Counted from the stretch's first letter, positions 23,691-36,658 are shown. The stretch is 64,000 nucleotides of DNA from Bradysia coprophila (GCF_014529535.1 NC_050738.1:6614140-6678139); one strand, 5' to 3'. Notes: generated by a model from the sequence alone, not told the origin. Numbers and translations: made by a program.

Positions 23691-24045
23691 TCTGCGGGAC
23701 CTGCCCAAAGTTTACAGCCTTGGTTGTGTTGGGTTCGTTTCGACCGTTAATTTATTTTCACTCAAGTACATATTATGTAGAAGAGCAATGACGCGGTATG
23801 TAATAGATGACGCTTCATCGGGTTTAGTACAAAAATCGTTTGATGTCGTTTGTACGTTTACATCAGACAACACTTTCGATTCACTGTCCACCATTTTCTT
23901 CGATACGAGGAAGCCGCACGTATTTTATCAGAGCAAAATAAAATTCATAATTTGCTGCTATTAAACAGCAGTTCATCTCATTAAGCAGACAGACAGAAGC
24001 GTTTTGTGACTCTGATTTTACATAAACAGTTTAATCGTGGCAGAC

Positions 24046-24868
24046 ATGAGCAATTACGGTCGACCGCCTCCCAGAATTGACGGGATGGTTTCGTTGAAGG
24101 TAAGAAATTTTGTGCTACGTTTCTATGTGAAAAAAAAGCGGAAGAAATCTTGCCAAATAAATGGCGTCGCAAATTGTCATTTTTTTATATCGTCGTTTTG
24201 ATGGAAATTTGATTTCTTTTCGTGTTTAGGTTGATAATTTGACTTATCGAACAACTCCTGAGGATCTCAGGCGAGTGTTTGAACGTTGTGGAGAAGTCGG
24301 CGACATTTATATTCCTCGAGACAGATTCACCAGAGAAAGCCGTGGCTTCGCTTTCGTTCGGTACGATTAATTTCGGTTATTTACCACCCGTGACATAATT
24401 TCATGTTTACATGCTTTGTCAATAGGTTCTATGACAAACGTGATGCTGAAGATGCGCTAGAAGCTATGGATGGTCGTATGTTAGATGGAAGGGAGCTCCG
24501 CGTCCAAATGGCCCGATATGGTCGACCAACAAGTCCACAGACTCGTCGTAATGGTGGAGGGCGCAGGGATCGCGATCGTCGAAGGTAAAAAATCGATTTT
24601 TAATGAGTCGTGGAATTGACGGTGGAAATTTTGAATGATTTTTGAACGGTTTTCTTCTTGTAGATCTCGTGATCGTCGTTCGAGAAGCCGTTCCCGTGGT
24701 GGTCGCCGTGGTGGCCGTTCATTTTCACGTTCTCGTTCCCGTTCCGAAAGTAAATCATCACGCGGACGCTCCACTAGTCCGGTGCACAAGAAAGCATCGA
24801 TTAGCAGAAGTCGTAGCAAGGGACGCAGCGTTAGTCGTAGCGCTTCTCGTAGCAACAGTCGGGACTAA
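24046..24868 (+). CDS. SC35: SR splicing factor SRSF2/SC35
   Basis: Nuclear splicing regulator that binds exonic enhancers and promotes spliceosome assembly. Exons: 24046-24099, 24230-24360, 24426-24584 and 24664-24868, or 549 bp and 182 residues plus stop. The N-terminus M-S-N-Y-G-R-P-P-P is nearly that of human SRSF2. A single RRM spans about residues 14-92, with RNP2 V-D-N-L-T-Y and RNP1 R-G-F-A-F-V-R-F; the latter is rebuilt only by splicing exon 2 to exon 3. A spacer rich in Arg and Gly follows, then a C-terminal domain of Arg-Ser and Ser-Arg dipeptides. A further GT-AG pair sits just after the stop. The gene lies head to head with eRF3, about 3.3 kb away. Confidence 0.96.
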
Positions 24869-24881
24869 TCACTTCATTTTG

Positions 24882-24948
24882 GTGAGTTGTTCATTGTCAA
24901 TCACTTTCTGTACACGTCAACTAATGGATGTTTGTGTTTGGTGAACAG
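24882..24948 (+). other. Probable 3' UTR intron of SC35
   Basis: GTGAGT at 24882 and GAACAG ending at 24948 delimit a 67-bp stretch starting 13 nt after the stop codon. The length matches the other small introns here. With the junction this close to the stop, splicing should not trigger nonsense-mediated decay by the 50-nt rule. Confidence 0.5.
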
Positions 24949-25806
24949 ATCGAGTGGTATAGTTTTGCAGAATTAAGAAACTTGACTGGACTTGCTGAAA
25001 AAAAGGTAATTGTGGATGTCTGACCAATTATATTTCGATTTTCTTTTGGTAGTGTTACGTTTTCGTTTCCAAAAATATCGATCTGGATAAGAAGGCAAAT
25101 TTTTATTATTTTTCCAAGTTGCAAAAATGACACAATTTCAATACAGTCGAACATATCAGACTCGGTTATCAGATACAAAATTGTCATTTAATCGTATTTT
25201 CGGTGATTTAAGCATTTTATGAGCTGTGCTAATTTACTGTCTGAGATTTTTCGTAAACCATAAGGTCCTGCCTGTCTAATAGACAGTGTCTAAGAATGAC
25301 ACACTTTTAATTTACGAACACTTCTACTCACTTCCACTTACTCTGATTTATTCTACGATCTCCTCTTAACGGGTTTTAATTTTCAAATATTTCCACAAAA
25401 TTATCAACACTGAGACGGAAGGTAGTCTCTTCAAAAAAATTGTCAAAAATTTATTAAAATAAAAGTCTTACTGGATCGGCTAGGCAGTGTGGAACAAATC
25501 AAATTTCCGAATTTTCAAGTTGTCTGGCACGACAGGCCTTCCAAAAGTTTGATTTTTTTAAAATTCATTTTGTCGTTGGAATTTCCACAATGTGTGACGG
25601 CTGATAGGGCGGTGCCTAGTTTAGGGAATTAAATTCCCGAATTTTAACCGTAAAAAACCGTAAAAGGAACGGAGGGACTTTCAAGTAGTGACAGAAAGTG
25701 AGCGAAAAATTAGGGAATTTAATTCACTCGTAAAACAGTGGGTTTTTGTAGTCTGGAAAATATTTGAGATTTTTCGGAGTTTTAAGAGTCATCGATGTTT
25801 CCCGTC
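24949..25806. other. SC35 3' flank, no gene seen
   Basis: Remaining 3' UTR and intergenic DNA. Short inverted words occur (AGGGAATTAAATTCCC near 25622). No recognisable coding region. Confidence 0.4.
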
Positions 25807-26755
25807 AGAGGGATTCTTTTGAAAATCCACCTATCAAAATCGGACCCATTTCGTCTGGGATGGATATATACATGGTTTGATAGGTCTTTGCCAGTAGACC
25901 TCAAAACAGGCCTCACACAGTCTCGACTCTCGAGCCACACCTGGTTGCTGGTGGAAGATCTCCGAAGTTGGAAAAATAGTGATTTTTATCCGAATTTTTT
26001 GGCCGCTATAAATGATCGTTTCGGTTGAGGCTGGGCTCGTTGGAAAGGTGAGCTTAAGTACTATCGGGTCATGCCTAGTTTGATTAGATTCATTGATATA
26101 TGTTTCCAAAAAGTTGCAATAAAAATTTTCAAAATCTGTGTGAACTTTAGACAGGTCTGGGCTGGTACTGATGACGCTTAATGTGAACCTAACATGCTAG
26201 TTATAACATACATTGTCTAAGCTTTCCGTTGATACCTCATTTGTAGTGCTGGTGATTGCTGGCGAGTTTTACGAGTAGCGGTTGTACTAACATAAAATTC
26301 TGTTATGTCGGCAATCACCAGCACTGGAAATGAGGTACAAACGGAAAGCTACGTAAGCTATGTTACGACTAGCATATTAGGATCACGTTAAGCGTCATCA
26401 GTACCAGCCCAGACCTTTCTAAAGTTCAAACAGATTTTGAAAATTTTTCTTGCAAATTTTTGGAAACATAAATCAATGAATCTAATCAAACTATGAATGA
26501 CCCGAAAGTACTTAAGCTCAGCTTTCCAACGAGCCCACTCTCACCCGGGACAATCATTTATAACGGCCAAAAAATTCGGATAAAAGACACTATTTTTCCA
26601 ACTTCTGAGGTCTTCCACCAGCAACCAGGTGTGGCTCGAGACTGTGTGAGGCCTGTTTTGAGGTCTACTGGCAAAGACCTAACAAACCATGTATATATCC
26701 ATCCCAGACGAAGTGGGTCCGATTTTGATAGGTGGATTTTCAAAAGAATCCCTCT
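25807..26755. repeat. Large foldback element, about 950 bp, with arms of about 450 bp
   Basis: The ends AGAGGGATTCTTTTGAAAAT and ATTTTCAAAAGAATCCCTCT are exact inverted repeats. The arms pair almost throughout, including GAGGTCTACTGGCAAAGACC and GCCAGCAATCACCAGCAC-type words, with a short loop near 26265-26305. Open frames on both strands here are by-products of the palindrome. A related terminus, AAAAGAATCCCTCTC, ends at about 56393. No transposase. Confidence 0.9.
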
Positions 26756-26756
26756 C

Positions 26757-29282
26757 AACAATTTAATGTGTCGAGGCTATGATATTTTGGCACAAAATTT
26801 TAAAATTTCTTCGCGAATTTAAATTTTACGCTAAAATATTATGGAGTGGGAAGCACTTAATTGACTGGGAACATCAATGACTTTTAAATAAATCTAAAAT
26901 TGTGCTTTCTGAAGATGATGTCTCACTGTAGGTCCAGGTGTAGAGCCGCAGAAACTGATTAAATTCACAAGGAGAATCAGTAAGATCGTAACGTAAAAAA
27001 TCTTGAGTTTTTTTTTCGAATACTCTGTACGACCGAGACGTTTCTTTAAGACGTTTCATACAGATGTTTCAATTAAAATCTCATCTATCGGAAACGTTCG
27101 AATGAATTGTTAACACGAAACATGGGAAATACAGTGATTACACTGGTAATTAGTCCTTGCTTGTGTGTTTTCTGGTATTTTCGATTGAATTGAAAGACTT
27201 TTTTTGCAACTTTTACGCATCCAAAATGAGAGTTTCTGCAATGTGATGTCACAACAACGAAAGTCTAGCACCCCGTAAGCGATTGTCAGCCAATTTTGAT
27301 TTGGATTTGTTTTTTTATTTCCATTCGTTCATCCAATTTATTATTTTCACCGACCGTATTTTCAGTCATTTCTATCATTGTAAAACATGCGATTGGTGGG
27401 GGGTTTCGTTAAACTTTTGAGTTTTTTTTTTTAATTTTTTTTTATTCGACTTAAAAATATGGGGGAACCATGCAGCGATAAACACACTTTTCTGTAAAAA
27501 AAAAATATTTGAGAAAAGAATGACGAAAAAAACTCCTCGGCCACACAGAAAATTTGTTTAATTTTTTAACCATTTAATTCAACACACCAATTTTTCGTTA
27601 TTAACTTTGGTTCAATTTTGATGCAGGCCGTTCCTGTTCCGGCTTAGCAGAACAGTCAAATGCAGTCTGAGCAGTCAAATAGAATCAGAAAAAAAATCAA
27701 AATCTAAAAAAACCAATGACAAATGTAGGCGTTTGACAAAACCTAGTATTCTGAAAAGAATCCGAGCAAACGACGAATATCTCATTTGAAAATGATGATG
27801 ATATTGCCGATGATTGCTGTCTCCGGAAAACAGGGGCGCAGTGCAATAATAAATGCTAATGCGGTTGGGTGTGAACAGGAGAAGATAGCGGTGTCGCTGA
27901 TTGATAGTAAAATGAGGAGAAAGCGAAAGAAAGCGTGCGGAGAGTTTAACGCAATGCAGACAGAGTGACAGAAAGAAAATGAAAATCGAGTGTGGGGTGC
28001 AGAGGCGTGGTCGGTGCTAATTTCCAGTCCGAGTTGCCGTTTGTAAAACACACATTTTTTTCCAATTTTATCACATTGCTGTTGTTGAGCTAGATAAATA
28101 TTTACCATCGGATCGTATGTGAATCGAAGGCAATTTGAACAATTGCAACGCAGAGGCGATGTCGAGAAAAGTAATTTTTTGTTTGTTTTTTTTTTCTTTT
28201 GTTTATATGTTGTCGGAACAAAATAAAGAGCAGAGAAAGCATCGTTTCGAGCAAAAATATTTTGTGGCAACTGTAAATTGTAATGTTATCGTAATAATAG
28301 CACCAGCCTTCAACGGCTACATTGTGTACTTGTTGCACTTAAAAACACCTAGCTTTTTACACAGCTACACGCAACGTAAATATTTACAATATCGTTCGGT
28401 TCGCTGACGTACATTCGGTTGTCGCCCAATTAAATTTTGTGTTTCAAATTTTCGGGCAGCTACTGACACGCTTTGATTGAATTTTGTTACAATTTTATCA
28501 TTCGGCCGTAATAAGCGTCGGAAACGTTATGCTAGTTCGCAACACCATTAGCGGCAATATGAAAGCGAATATCAAAGTTGGAGCGTGATGGTGTGGCTAA
28601 AGTATCCATCAAAAATGAGCCATCTCTTCCACGTCTTGAAAATCATTGTGATTTTAGAGATTGCGTTTTTGAATTCTATTATTTTACGTAAAATTTAAGC
28701 AAGTTCTCCATACGGAAGGTCGACCTGTAATGTCTTAGCCCTTTGGTTGACCTGTAGTTGAAAGTCGTAAACTTTTGAAAATGGCTTGTGTGAAGACACA
28801 ATCTGACTCTTCCCTTTACATTGCTCTTATTGGGCGAAGGTCGATTTTGGTAAATAACTTTGCAAGACCAGATCTACTTTGCTTGTATTTTTCGCCATTT
28901 GAACATTGTTGGATCAAGTCATTACCGAATTGTACGATTTTGTTGATTTAGCCATACGTTTATCTATACATTCTATCCATTAAAGCAAAATTTAAATCGT
29001 GTCTTGTCAGGTAGATCCAACTGATCAATCGTTGTTGAAACGCTCTTTAGTCAAGTACATTTTTAGACATTCTACTTAATAACTCATCTTTCGAGGAAGA
29101 CATCAATTTCAATTAGCCATTTCACATTTATTTTATGTCTACTGAATGCAGACCGTTTAACTTGCGCTGTTTACATAAAGTACATTATTTCATGTTGGAG
29201 CAATATTGCGAAATTTTGGAGTTAAAATTTTCGTACTTTCCTCTGCCAAAAGTTTCAGAAAAATTTTGGTTGTTCCAGTCGA
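26757..29282. other. Intergenic, no supported gene
   Basis: AT-rich, with T and A runs at 27420-27450. About 27780-28600 is less AT-rich and holds several short open frames on both strands, none with a recognised domain. It might be a promoter or 5' UTR of a gene with distant exons, but nothing fixes this. Confidence 0.35.
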
Positions 29283-29559
29283 GGGGTAATCACTGATTTA
29301 CTAGCTCAGTAAATCACGGTAAATCACGGTAAATCACAGTAAATCACAGTAAATCAAGTAAATCAAAAATGAAGTTTCTACTAAATTTGAATCTATTTAC
29401 TTCAATTTGTATTAGTTCATGAAATTTATCCTATATGTTTACGGCCACGATACTTCGAAATGTAATCCAGTGACAATTAAAAATTTTTCAAAAATTTTTC
29501 AAAATTTTTTGTGATTTACCGTGATTTACTTGATTTACTGATTTACTAGTGATTACCCC
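29283..29559. repeat. Element with GGGGTAATCACT ends and GTAAATCAC tandem arrays
   Basis: The left end GGGGTAATCACT is inverted at the right end as AGTGATTACCCC. Just inside the left end there are five or more tandem copies of the 10-mer GTAAATCACR (29308-29368), and inside the right end their complements (29510-29545). The middle is AT-rich and unique. Subterminal repeat arrays suggest transposase-binding sites. Confidence 0.75.
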
Positions 29560-30938
29560 CTTGGTTCCAGTAACTCATAGAACCAAAGTCGCTTTCAATT
29601 ACGAACAACCCCAAAAACACATAAAGAAGTGCTTTGATGAGTATCTGAAACATACTCAGCTGAGCATATACGTCACAAACTCACATAAGCAAATGTACGA
29701 TTTGTTCACCTCTAGATAGAAAATCCAAAAGCATTTCTATGTTGGCTCGACCTTCCAAACTATTGACTAAGTCAATAAGACGTTATGGAAGACAGAGATG
29801 CTAAGCATCAAACCTCCAACAGACCAAAATACACTCGTCATTTCATCAGATCGAAACAGTGGCAGAAACGCTTTGCTGATTACAACAAAGGGTCACAGCG
29901 TTATGTGATATTCCACTAATTCGTTTGTGAATTACCTCCAATTTTGGAACAATCTGGCTTGGAACAATTTTCTTTATCGAAATAAATTCGACTCGAAACC
30001 TGACCTGAAAATAACCAAACTGGTTGCACCTGGATTCGGAATGTCATAAAACCCTAATAAAGTAATAAAGACAATCTTGTTAGGTCAGACGTCAGATAAC
30101 ACGAAATATTTGTTTGTCAAACTTCACGAAATCTAGCCTGGAAGGTCTGAATACGGGTCAAGTCAAGTTCTTTTAATTAAACTTAACCTAAAGTTTCAGT
30201 TAAACCACCCTCTTAAGAATAATTATTGAGTCTGACCATGGTCGACCTGTTCCGAGTTCACAAACAGGTTTGATTCTATCAGACCCAATTTTTTGAGAAT
30301 TATTTCTTTGACACAATTTCTTTCGTTATCTGACTTCAATGTCAATGGTTTGACAGAGAAGACGTACCAAATCACTTGTGACAAAGCCTAGTCCTTATAT
30401 TTATAGTAGTTACTCTAGAACCATAAATAATGGTATGGAGTGTTTGAACTTCTACACACAGCGTTACAAATTAGTCCCTGTCAATTTAGTATATCGTAAA
30501 TCGTTTGGTATAAATTATAGAATTTTGAACGAATTTTTAACCGTCAATTTAACAATAAAATGTAATGTTCCTTTTCAGATCAACTTACCTAAAAAAAACC
30601 TCTTGTGGATATGGTAAGTCAAACAAAACAAAAAAAAATCCAAAAAAGGAAACAACACAGACATTATATACATTTGCTAAAAAAAAATAACACGAAAGGA
30701 CCAGTCCTTTCATTTAAACTCTAAAAAAACTTTTCTTTTTATATCAACTGAGAAAATGAATTATTGGTAAAAAAAAATAATTTACGAAAAGAGAAGTCCT
30801 GTAACAAGATAACTAAACTTAAAAATGTGAAATCATTTCAATTTTTCCTTTTTTTATAAAATATAAACATTTTATGTCAATAAATTTAAATTATCCAGAG
30901 AACTAAGAAGTGAAATATGTTTTTCGTTTTCTTCCACT
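29560..30938. other. Intergenic, no supported gene
   Basis: Contains a phrase near 29850-29875 (CAGATCGAAACAGTGGCAGA) repeated at 36571-36590, so part is a decayed copy of the family around 36437-36658. The region 30620-30860 is poly-A rich. Confidence 0.4.
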
Positions 30939-30940
30939 TA

Positions 30941-31134
30941 CAATTGCTAAAAGTTTCCTATGTGCAGAATAAGCACCAGTGCATTTCTACGTTAACGTCA
31001 TCTATGCGCGCCTATAACACGTATGAATGAAGTAAACACATTGTGAAGAATGTGTTCTGATTGTTTATCATATATAATAAGTGTGTGCTATTCAGCTGGT
31101 GCTCATTCTGCACATAGGAAACATTTAACAATTG
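30941..31134. mobile_element. 194-bp MITE with about 40-bp TIRs and TA duplication
   Basis: The left end CAATTGCTAAAAGTTTCCTA is inverted at the right (TAGGAAACATTTAACAATTG). The pairing continues through CTATGTGCAGAATAAGCACC. TA flanks both sides (30939-30940 and 31135-31136), as expected for Tc1/mariner-type insertion. No coding capacity. Confidence 0.85.
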
Positions 31135-31136
31135 TA

Positions 31137-32429
31137 ATTTAATTTATTAAAATTTCTCCACGAATTTATGGCATTTGCTCGTATACGAGGAATGGTCGTC
31201 TCTGCTCCGCCTGCACATGAATTCAATTTTTGAATGTTTTCCTACTTCTCCCCTGTTCAAACGCTCCATATGGACGTAAATTCAGTGGGGATTCAAAATT
31301 TTACAAACATTTGTCGAAATTATTTTATAAATTCTGAATGAGCTTATGTGTACTGTTCCCATTCATTCCTGTGCTAGAGATGTGTTTCACATTCGAATGT
31401 ATAATTACACGTGGTCCGTTTGTTCAGTCTAGTCATCATCTACAATTAAATGACAAGCTTCGTTCAAAGATTGCGAAAATTTGGTCGTAGGATAAGTCAG
31501 ATATTCGTTATGCGGCAGTAAGAACACAAAGGTTGAAGCAAAAAATGAAAATTGATGAACATGTCAATCAAAGAAACTATTCATGAAAATCGGTTCTAGC
31601 CCAAGAGACTATTTGTAACTTGTATTAGAGAGATTACGAGTTTCACCAGAGCTTATTTTTGGTAAATTTATTAGGAGTGATATCGCCAAAACTTGAACCA
31701 ATTTGAAAACAATGTTTCGTCGATCCGGGCAAGCTATAGCTCGTTGGAATCGTCTTTCAATTCTAAGAAATAGGAAACTTTTACTTTTTTGGATAGTTTC
31801 CCATTTTCGGAGTGAACACGTGAAAAGAAAAAGAGAAAAGTTATAGCATGTCAAGGGATCGTGAAAACAGTTTTTTTTTTGTGATAGCTCGAGATAGACA
31901 TGTTTCTAAAAGTTAATATTCTGTAGGAATTTAGGCCTTTGATAGACCTTCATAAAGAGTATAATCATCGGTAAGGGCCGTCACCTATGGTTCTGGACCT
32001 ATGACTCAAAATATGGTCAATGTTCGCACAGTCCTGCTGGTTTGCGCGTATCCGCGGAAGTGACTTTTGTGTTTTGTAGCTGGACTTACCATCTTTCGTT
32101 TCATGTATAATACACCGCAGATAAATTGTGTTGCAAGCCAAAAACTTAGTCGAAGGAAAATATCTGCCCAGTAGACCCATATTTTTCAGTGTTTTCAACT
32201 TGTTTTTGGTCTTCAAACAGGATGGAGCGATGCAAATGAAATAAACGAAATCAAAATTACATGCTCAAAGATGTCCTGAACCGCGAGATCATTGGCCTTG
32301 AAAGTGTTGCTTTTCTCGTACTTTGTAGTAGGTGGAAAACCTCATTTATTTGACAGAGATGCGCACGTTCATTTGCAGTCAATAAATTGTTCCTGAAGAT
32401 GTACGTTGCACTTCAGAAGAGTCACAACC
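31137..32429. other. Intergenic, no supported gene
   Basis: Several short open frames on the minus strand have no recognisable domain. No repeat boundary was found. Confidence 0.35.
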
Positions 32430-32753
32430 GTTCCCAACTATGGAAAACAGGGCTTACTTTAGAAAATTTTAATTCTGAAAACTCCGAAAATTCTGAAAAA
32501 ATTCCGAAAAAGTTCCGAAAAATTCTGAAATAATTTTTCGGAATTTTTCAGAACTTTTTCGGAATTTTTTCAGAATTTTCGGAATTTTCCGAATTAAAAT
32601 TCTTTAAAATAAGCCCTGATGGAAAATGTATGGAAAATCGAGTTTTTTCACAATTTTTTTTTCTGTGGAGATTTTAACAGTGACGGTCTCATTTTTAATA
32701 CAAATATTTTTATGAAAAAACTCGATTTTCCATACATTTTCCATAGTTGGGAA
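32430..32753. repeat. Inverted-repeat element interrupted by a hAT MITE
   Basis: The outer arms, GTTCCCAACTATGGAAAA plus TGTATGGAAAATCGAG, pair with CTCGATTTTCCATACA plus TTTTCCATAGTTGGGAA ending at 32753. The left arm is split by the 171-bp insertion at 32448-32618; removing it with one target copy restores the palindrome. This dates the MITE as the later insertion. Confidence 0.85.
32448..32618. mobile_element. 171-bp hAT MITE with exact 8-bp TSD
   Basis: ATGGAAAA occurs on both sides (32440-32447 and 32619-32626). The ends are CAGGGCTTACTTTAGAAAAT and its near-mirror ending AAAATAAGCCCTG. The interior is an inverted array of TTCCGAAAA and TTCTGAAAA words. The CAGGG ends and 8-bp TSD are characteristic of the hAT superfamily. 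Confidence 0.9.
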
Positions 32754-35162
32754 TGAATTAAAATGAATGACTTTAATGATCGCAATCTGCCGATGTTAGC
32801 AATATTGTTTTGAGCACCAGAAGGGCGCTCATTTAATGTTTGATGCGTGGACTCAACTGAACAACAACAACTCTGAAAATATGAAGCATGCTCGGTCATA
32901 GAGGATCTGGTGATACAGTTCGTAACAGTTCTGTACTGACTCGATCAAAAAGACCTTCGGGCATCGCTCATTGGGCCACCTCGTTCATGGCAACCAAATA
33001 TTCCCTTGACTGTAGACCCTGTAGACTCAAGGATCTTACATCAGAAAATAGGTTGGCACGATAACCTGACTAATTCTGGACCAATTTTCAAAAATTTGGC
33101 TTCAATCTTCGAGGTCAAGTTTGCAGGTAAAATATTTCGATTGATGGCAACAGAAATTATTTTTCCAATTTTTACCAGACACTTGGGTGGGTCAGATCCC
33201 TTGACTAAATTTATGTAAATTAAGCCATCATGTTTTACAAGACGATTTTTGGATGTTTGTCCACTTACTGTAGTATTATCTCCCAACCTATGTCTTCAAC
33301 TTCAATTTTATTTTAATCTACCAACCATTGACGTCAAATCTTTTACTTCATTATTTCAATCAGTTTACAAAAATTAATCACATAAAAAATCACATTACAA
33401 ATATCACATAATCAATTTTATTGTTTCTTTTTGAAATCTATTTGACTTATTGTAGCACGTTTGGGCTTTTGCACTTGAAATCGATGCATCGAATATACAT
33501 CAGTAGACAAAATGCTCAAAATTTGTGTTTTTCACGGGAGTTAAAACTGCCGAATACTTTTGGATGTTTGTCCACTTCCTGTTCTTCACATATATCTTCG
33601 ATTTTTTGATAGTTTAAATGTGGTAGTCGTAAAATCATATAAGAAGTGTTTCTGCAAGGGTGGATAATTTTATAAGACAGTTGAAGCAAATCTTGATACA
33701 GGACAAGGTGCTTCATTTTGATTCAATATCAATAAAGAAGAGAATATTCTGCTTAAATTGGAGATCCACCACCCAATCTGTTAATATTGTGATACCAAAC
33801 AGTTAACACCCCAAAGTTAAATCTTTTCGTCATCGGTTTCAAGCAACTACAACCAGTTTTACAGTGCGTTGGTTCAGGAGATTTCGTTTACATTGTTATT
33901 AATCTAAATTAAAATTTCCGTGAGAATGGTTCTAAATCCACTAGGATATTTTACGAGTGCAATTATTCAGACTTATGATGAAAATAAATAAAAATTGTTG
34001 TTGCTATGAATGATTCTGAGAATCAAATGCCTCGCACTTAAACTCTACTTTGTCGCAATTTTTTTCTCCATTTATAACACCCAATCACGAAGTTATAACC
34101 TAAATGTGATTTTTGCATTAGTCGTTTTAACGCTTTCTATACCATCAACGTGAGGTGTAACATAACTTACAAGTTTGTAATAAAACTTTACCGTGAAAAA
34201 CAAATATAAAACGGAAAATATTGCATTGGCACGCACGATATGGAAACTTTTCATAGAATTTTCATTTTATAGTAATTATACGTGGTGTTGAGGTGTCTAC
34301 ATCGAATTTTCAGCAGCTTTAAGAAATAGTTTCACGGGAGCTCGTTAAACTTGGTAGTTGAGCAGTTGTGAGCATAATGGATCTTTCGTTGTTAGAGCGT
34401 TCGACTAGGAGGCTTTTCATATTTTAACCAATGATGATGTTGGTCTTTGCTTCAGATTGTGTTCATTTGTGTTCAAATGGACCTTTAGGAGTTTTGTGCA
34501 AAGGTCCGTTTCAATAATCAAACTTTCATATTCACGAAATGGTAAGTATCAAACATAAAAATTGAACCGGAAATGAAGGTTTTTCGTTGTTGATGCTATA
34601 TCTCAAAAAACATAAAATTATAGTTCTGTCCTCACGGACCAAAAGCTACATTTCCTTTCAAAAAAAAAGTTACGAAACGTTGTCAAGAGAATAAAATCGA
34701 TGTCTTTGTGTGATATAGTAGATATCCCGAATCGTCCAGGCTCCACACAAATAACACTCAAACGCATAGCTGCCTTTCAGCAAAAACATTTTAAAATGCA
34801 GCTCATGTAATCCATTCGGTCCGTCTCTATTATAGATTCGCATATTCTGCATTCCCAACGGCATTCATTCCGAAATGAAAATTAGAGAATTAAGTTATAT
34901 GAAGGAGACGCTAAGAAATATACTCGAAAAAGCACGACCAACATTTCGATGGTTATTTTTCCCGTCTACCATTCGAACGATAATGTTCAAATCCATATGT
35001 TCGTATAAAATGCTTTCCTCCGCTTTGCCGAAGAATTATCTCTCTATAAGTTTCTATGAATTCCGAGACTCCACACTTGACGAATAATAAGGAAAGAATA
35101 AACTGCATTTCCCTTTTTTTTCATCCGTAACGCAACTATCTTATATACCCGAAATAGTATGT
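32754..35162. other. Intergenic, no supported gene
   Basis: Open frames of 60-80 codons on both strands show no recognised domain. A repeated phrase, GGATGTTTGTCCACTT, occurs at about 33250 and 33560, suggesting duplicated repeat material. Confidence 0.35.
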
Positions 35163-35553
35163 TGTGTTACAAGTATTGTAATGTTGATTTTTTCAGCACT
35201 AGACCCAAGTTTTCCTTACGAGCGGAGCGAGTAAGGAAAATTGGGTCGTGTGCTGAAAAAATCTCATTACAATACGTGTAACACATCATGCTTTGTGCCA
35301 ACCGAGAATTGAAATAGACAAATGCACAAAAATTCAGAATTTTCATTGTAAACAATCACTCTTCGAATTTGATCGATCACGTTGCTTTGCATTTTTTTAA
35401 AACGAATGCTGTAATAACTCATACGAATTTCATTTCAACACTGGTTTGAGTGTTGTAATAAGCCATGAAAACGGGTGTTGTAATTTTGGACATTTCAATC
35501 TAGTTATCGATATTGAAATCCGTCGTATTTCAATTCTCGGTGGCACAAAGTGC
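35163..35553. repeat. Nested inverted repeats
   Basis: The inner hairpin at 35163-35287 pairs TGTGTTACAAGTATTGTAAT with ATTACAATACGTGTAACACA around GAGCGGAGCGAG. An outer, looser pair places GCTTTGTGCCAACCGAGAAT near 35291 against ATTCTCGGTGGCACAAAGTG near 35534. Probably MITE-derived. Confidence 0.7.
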
Positions 35554-36436
35554 TTATAAACTTACCCTTTTTCTTGTTCATGAAAATAAACCTGCGAGTA
35601 AAAGAATAGAATGTGTAAGAGTGAAATACGGAAAATAAAAGGAAGATGAGAAACTATTATACGTGAGCTGCAACTCAAACAGTTTTCACAATGAAATAAA
35701 ATAAAAAAAGGCCAAAAGTAGCGTCAGCTTTTATCATCTAAATGTTAGATAAATGTAAACTGTTAACATCATCCAAAAAACGGCATTCAAAATGTAGTAG
35801 GATCTGTTACTACACACATTATATATATATAACTGTATCGTAGCGAAGGATGAAAAACCTCGTTGATCCTTATTAAAGTGATGTGTGACTGATACACAAA
35901 ATATAAACTTCTTTACTGGGAATAATGTTTGTTGTGTCAGAGAAGGTTTAAGTTGAAAGTTACTCGACAGTGGAAAAAAAGTACGTAAATGAAAAGGTTA
36001 GTGTTACTTTGACACACACAAAGATTTTTGACTTTGAACAGAGAATAACGGGCTGACTTTCAATTCAAAACTGTTATTTTGTTTGATCTGTTTATTTATA
36101 TAGCGAGATATAAGGGAATGTATGCGCTTATATTGTGCGAAACTAAAAAATGGTGAAAGAAGCACACCAGAACAGAGTCGGAATATACAACAGATACCTA
36201 CGTTCTGATGAGACATGTAATTTAATTTAATTTAAGATACCAACCGCCACTGTCAAGAAAACATTTTAGAATTTCTACTTATAAAATGAAAGAATACCAC
36301 ATTGCAATGGATGCTGCTGTGGTAGTTCATTACATGAGGGATCAATTTTACCAGTTTTGTGGTAGTTCTTCCACATGTCTCGCATATGACTGCATGGCTA
36401 GTGATGAAGCAGAATGAAAGAATATTTTCATTTTGC

Positions 36437-36658
36437 TTATGATTCGCTAGCCTTGTACATGCAACAGGGCATGACTAGCCTTAGTTGTTTCCTTGCCGCT
36501 GTCGCCATGGCCTGATGTTGGCAAAAATAATTCTTTAAAACTTTTGAGGAATTATGAAAATGCATTGCACTCAGATCGAAACAGTGGCAGAAACCATTCG
36601 CTAATTTTTTGTTACAGACGTCAAGCACCAGTTTTATTATCGGGTCTATTACTTCCAT
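36437..36658 (-). other. Unrecognised small ORF of a dispersed family, with conserved upstream module
   Basis: The 73-codon frame starts M-E-V-I-D-P-I-I-K-L-V-L-D-V-C-N. The frame at 52369 starts M-E-L-I-D-P-M-T-G-Q-M-L-A-V-C-N, so the two are related. Similarity continues upstream through a shared leader (about 36660-36725) and, beyond a roughly 190-bp insertion, the TTATCGATAACGACGAC block near 36940-36970. The insertion has mirrored CGTCATCCACAGAGAAGC-like ends, suggesting a MITE. I do not recognise the product; it may be a remnant of a multi-copy gene or of a transposon. Confidence 0.35.

Noticed and set aside
26493..26822. 109-codon open frame as a gene
   Set aside because: Same reason: it is one arm of the 25807-26755 palindrome and has a mirror frame in the other arm.
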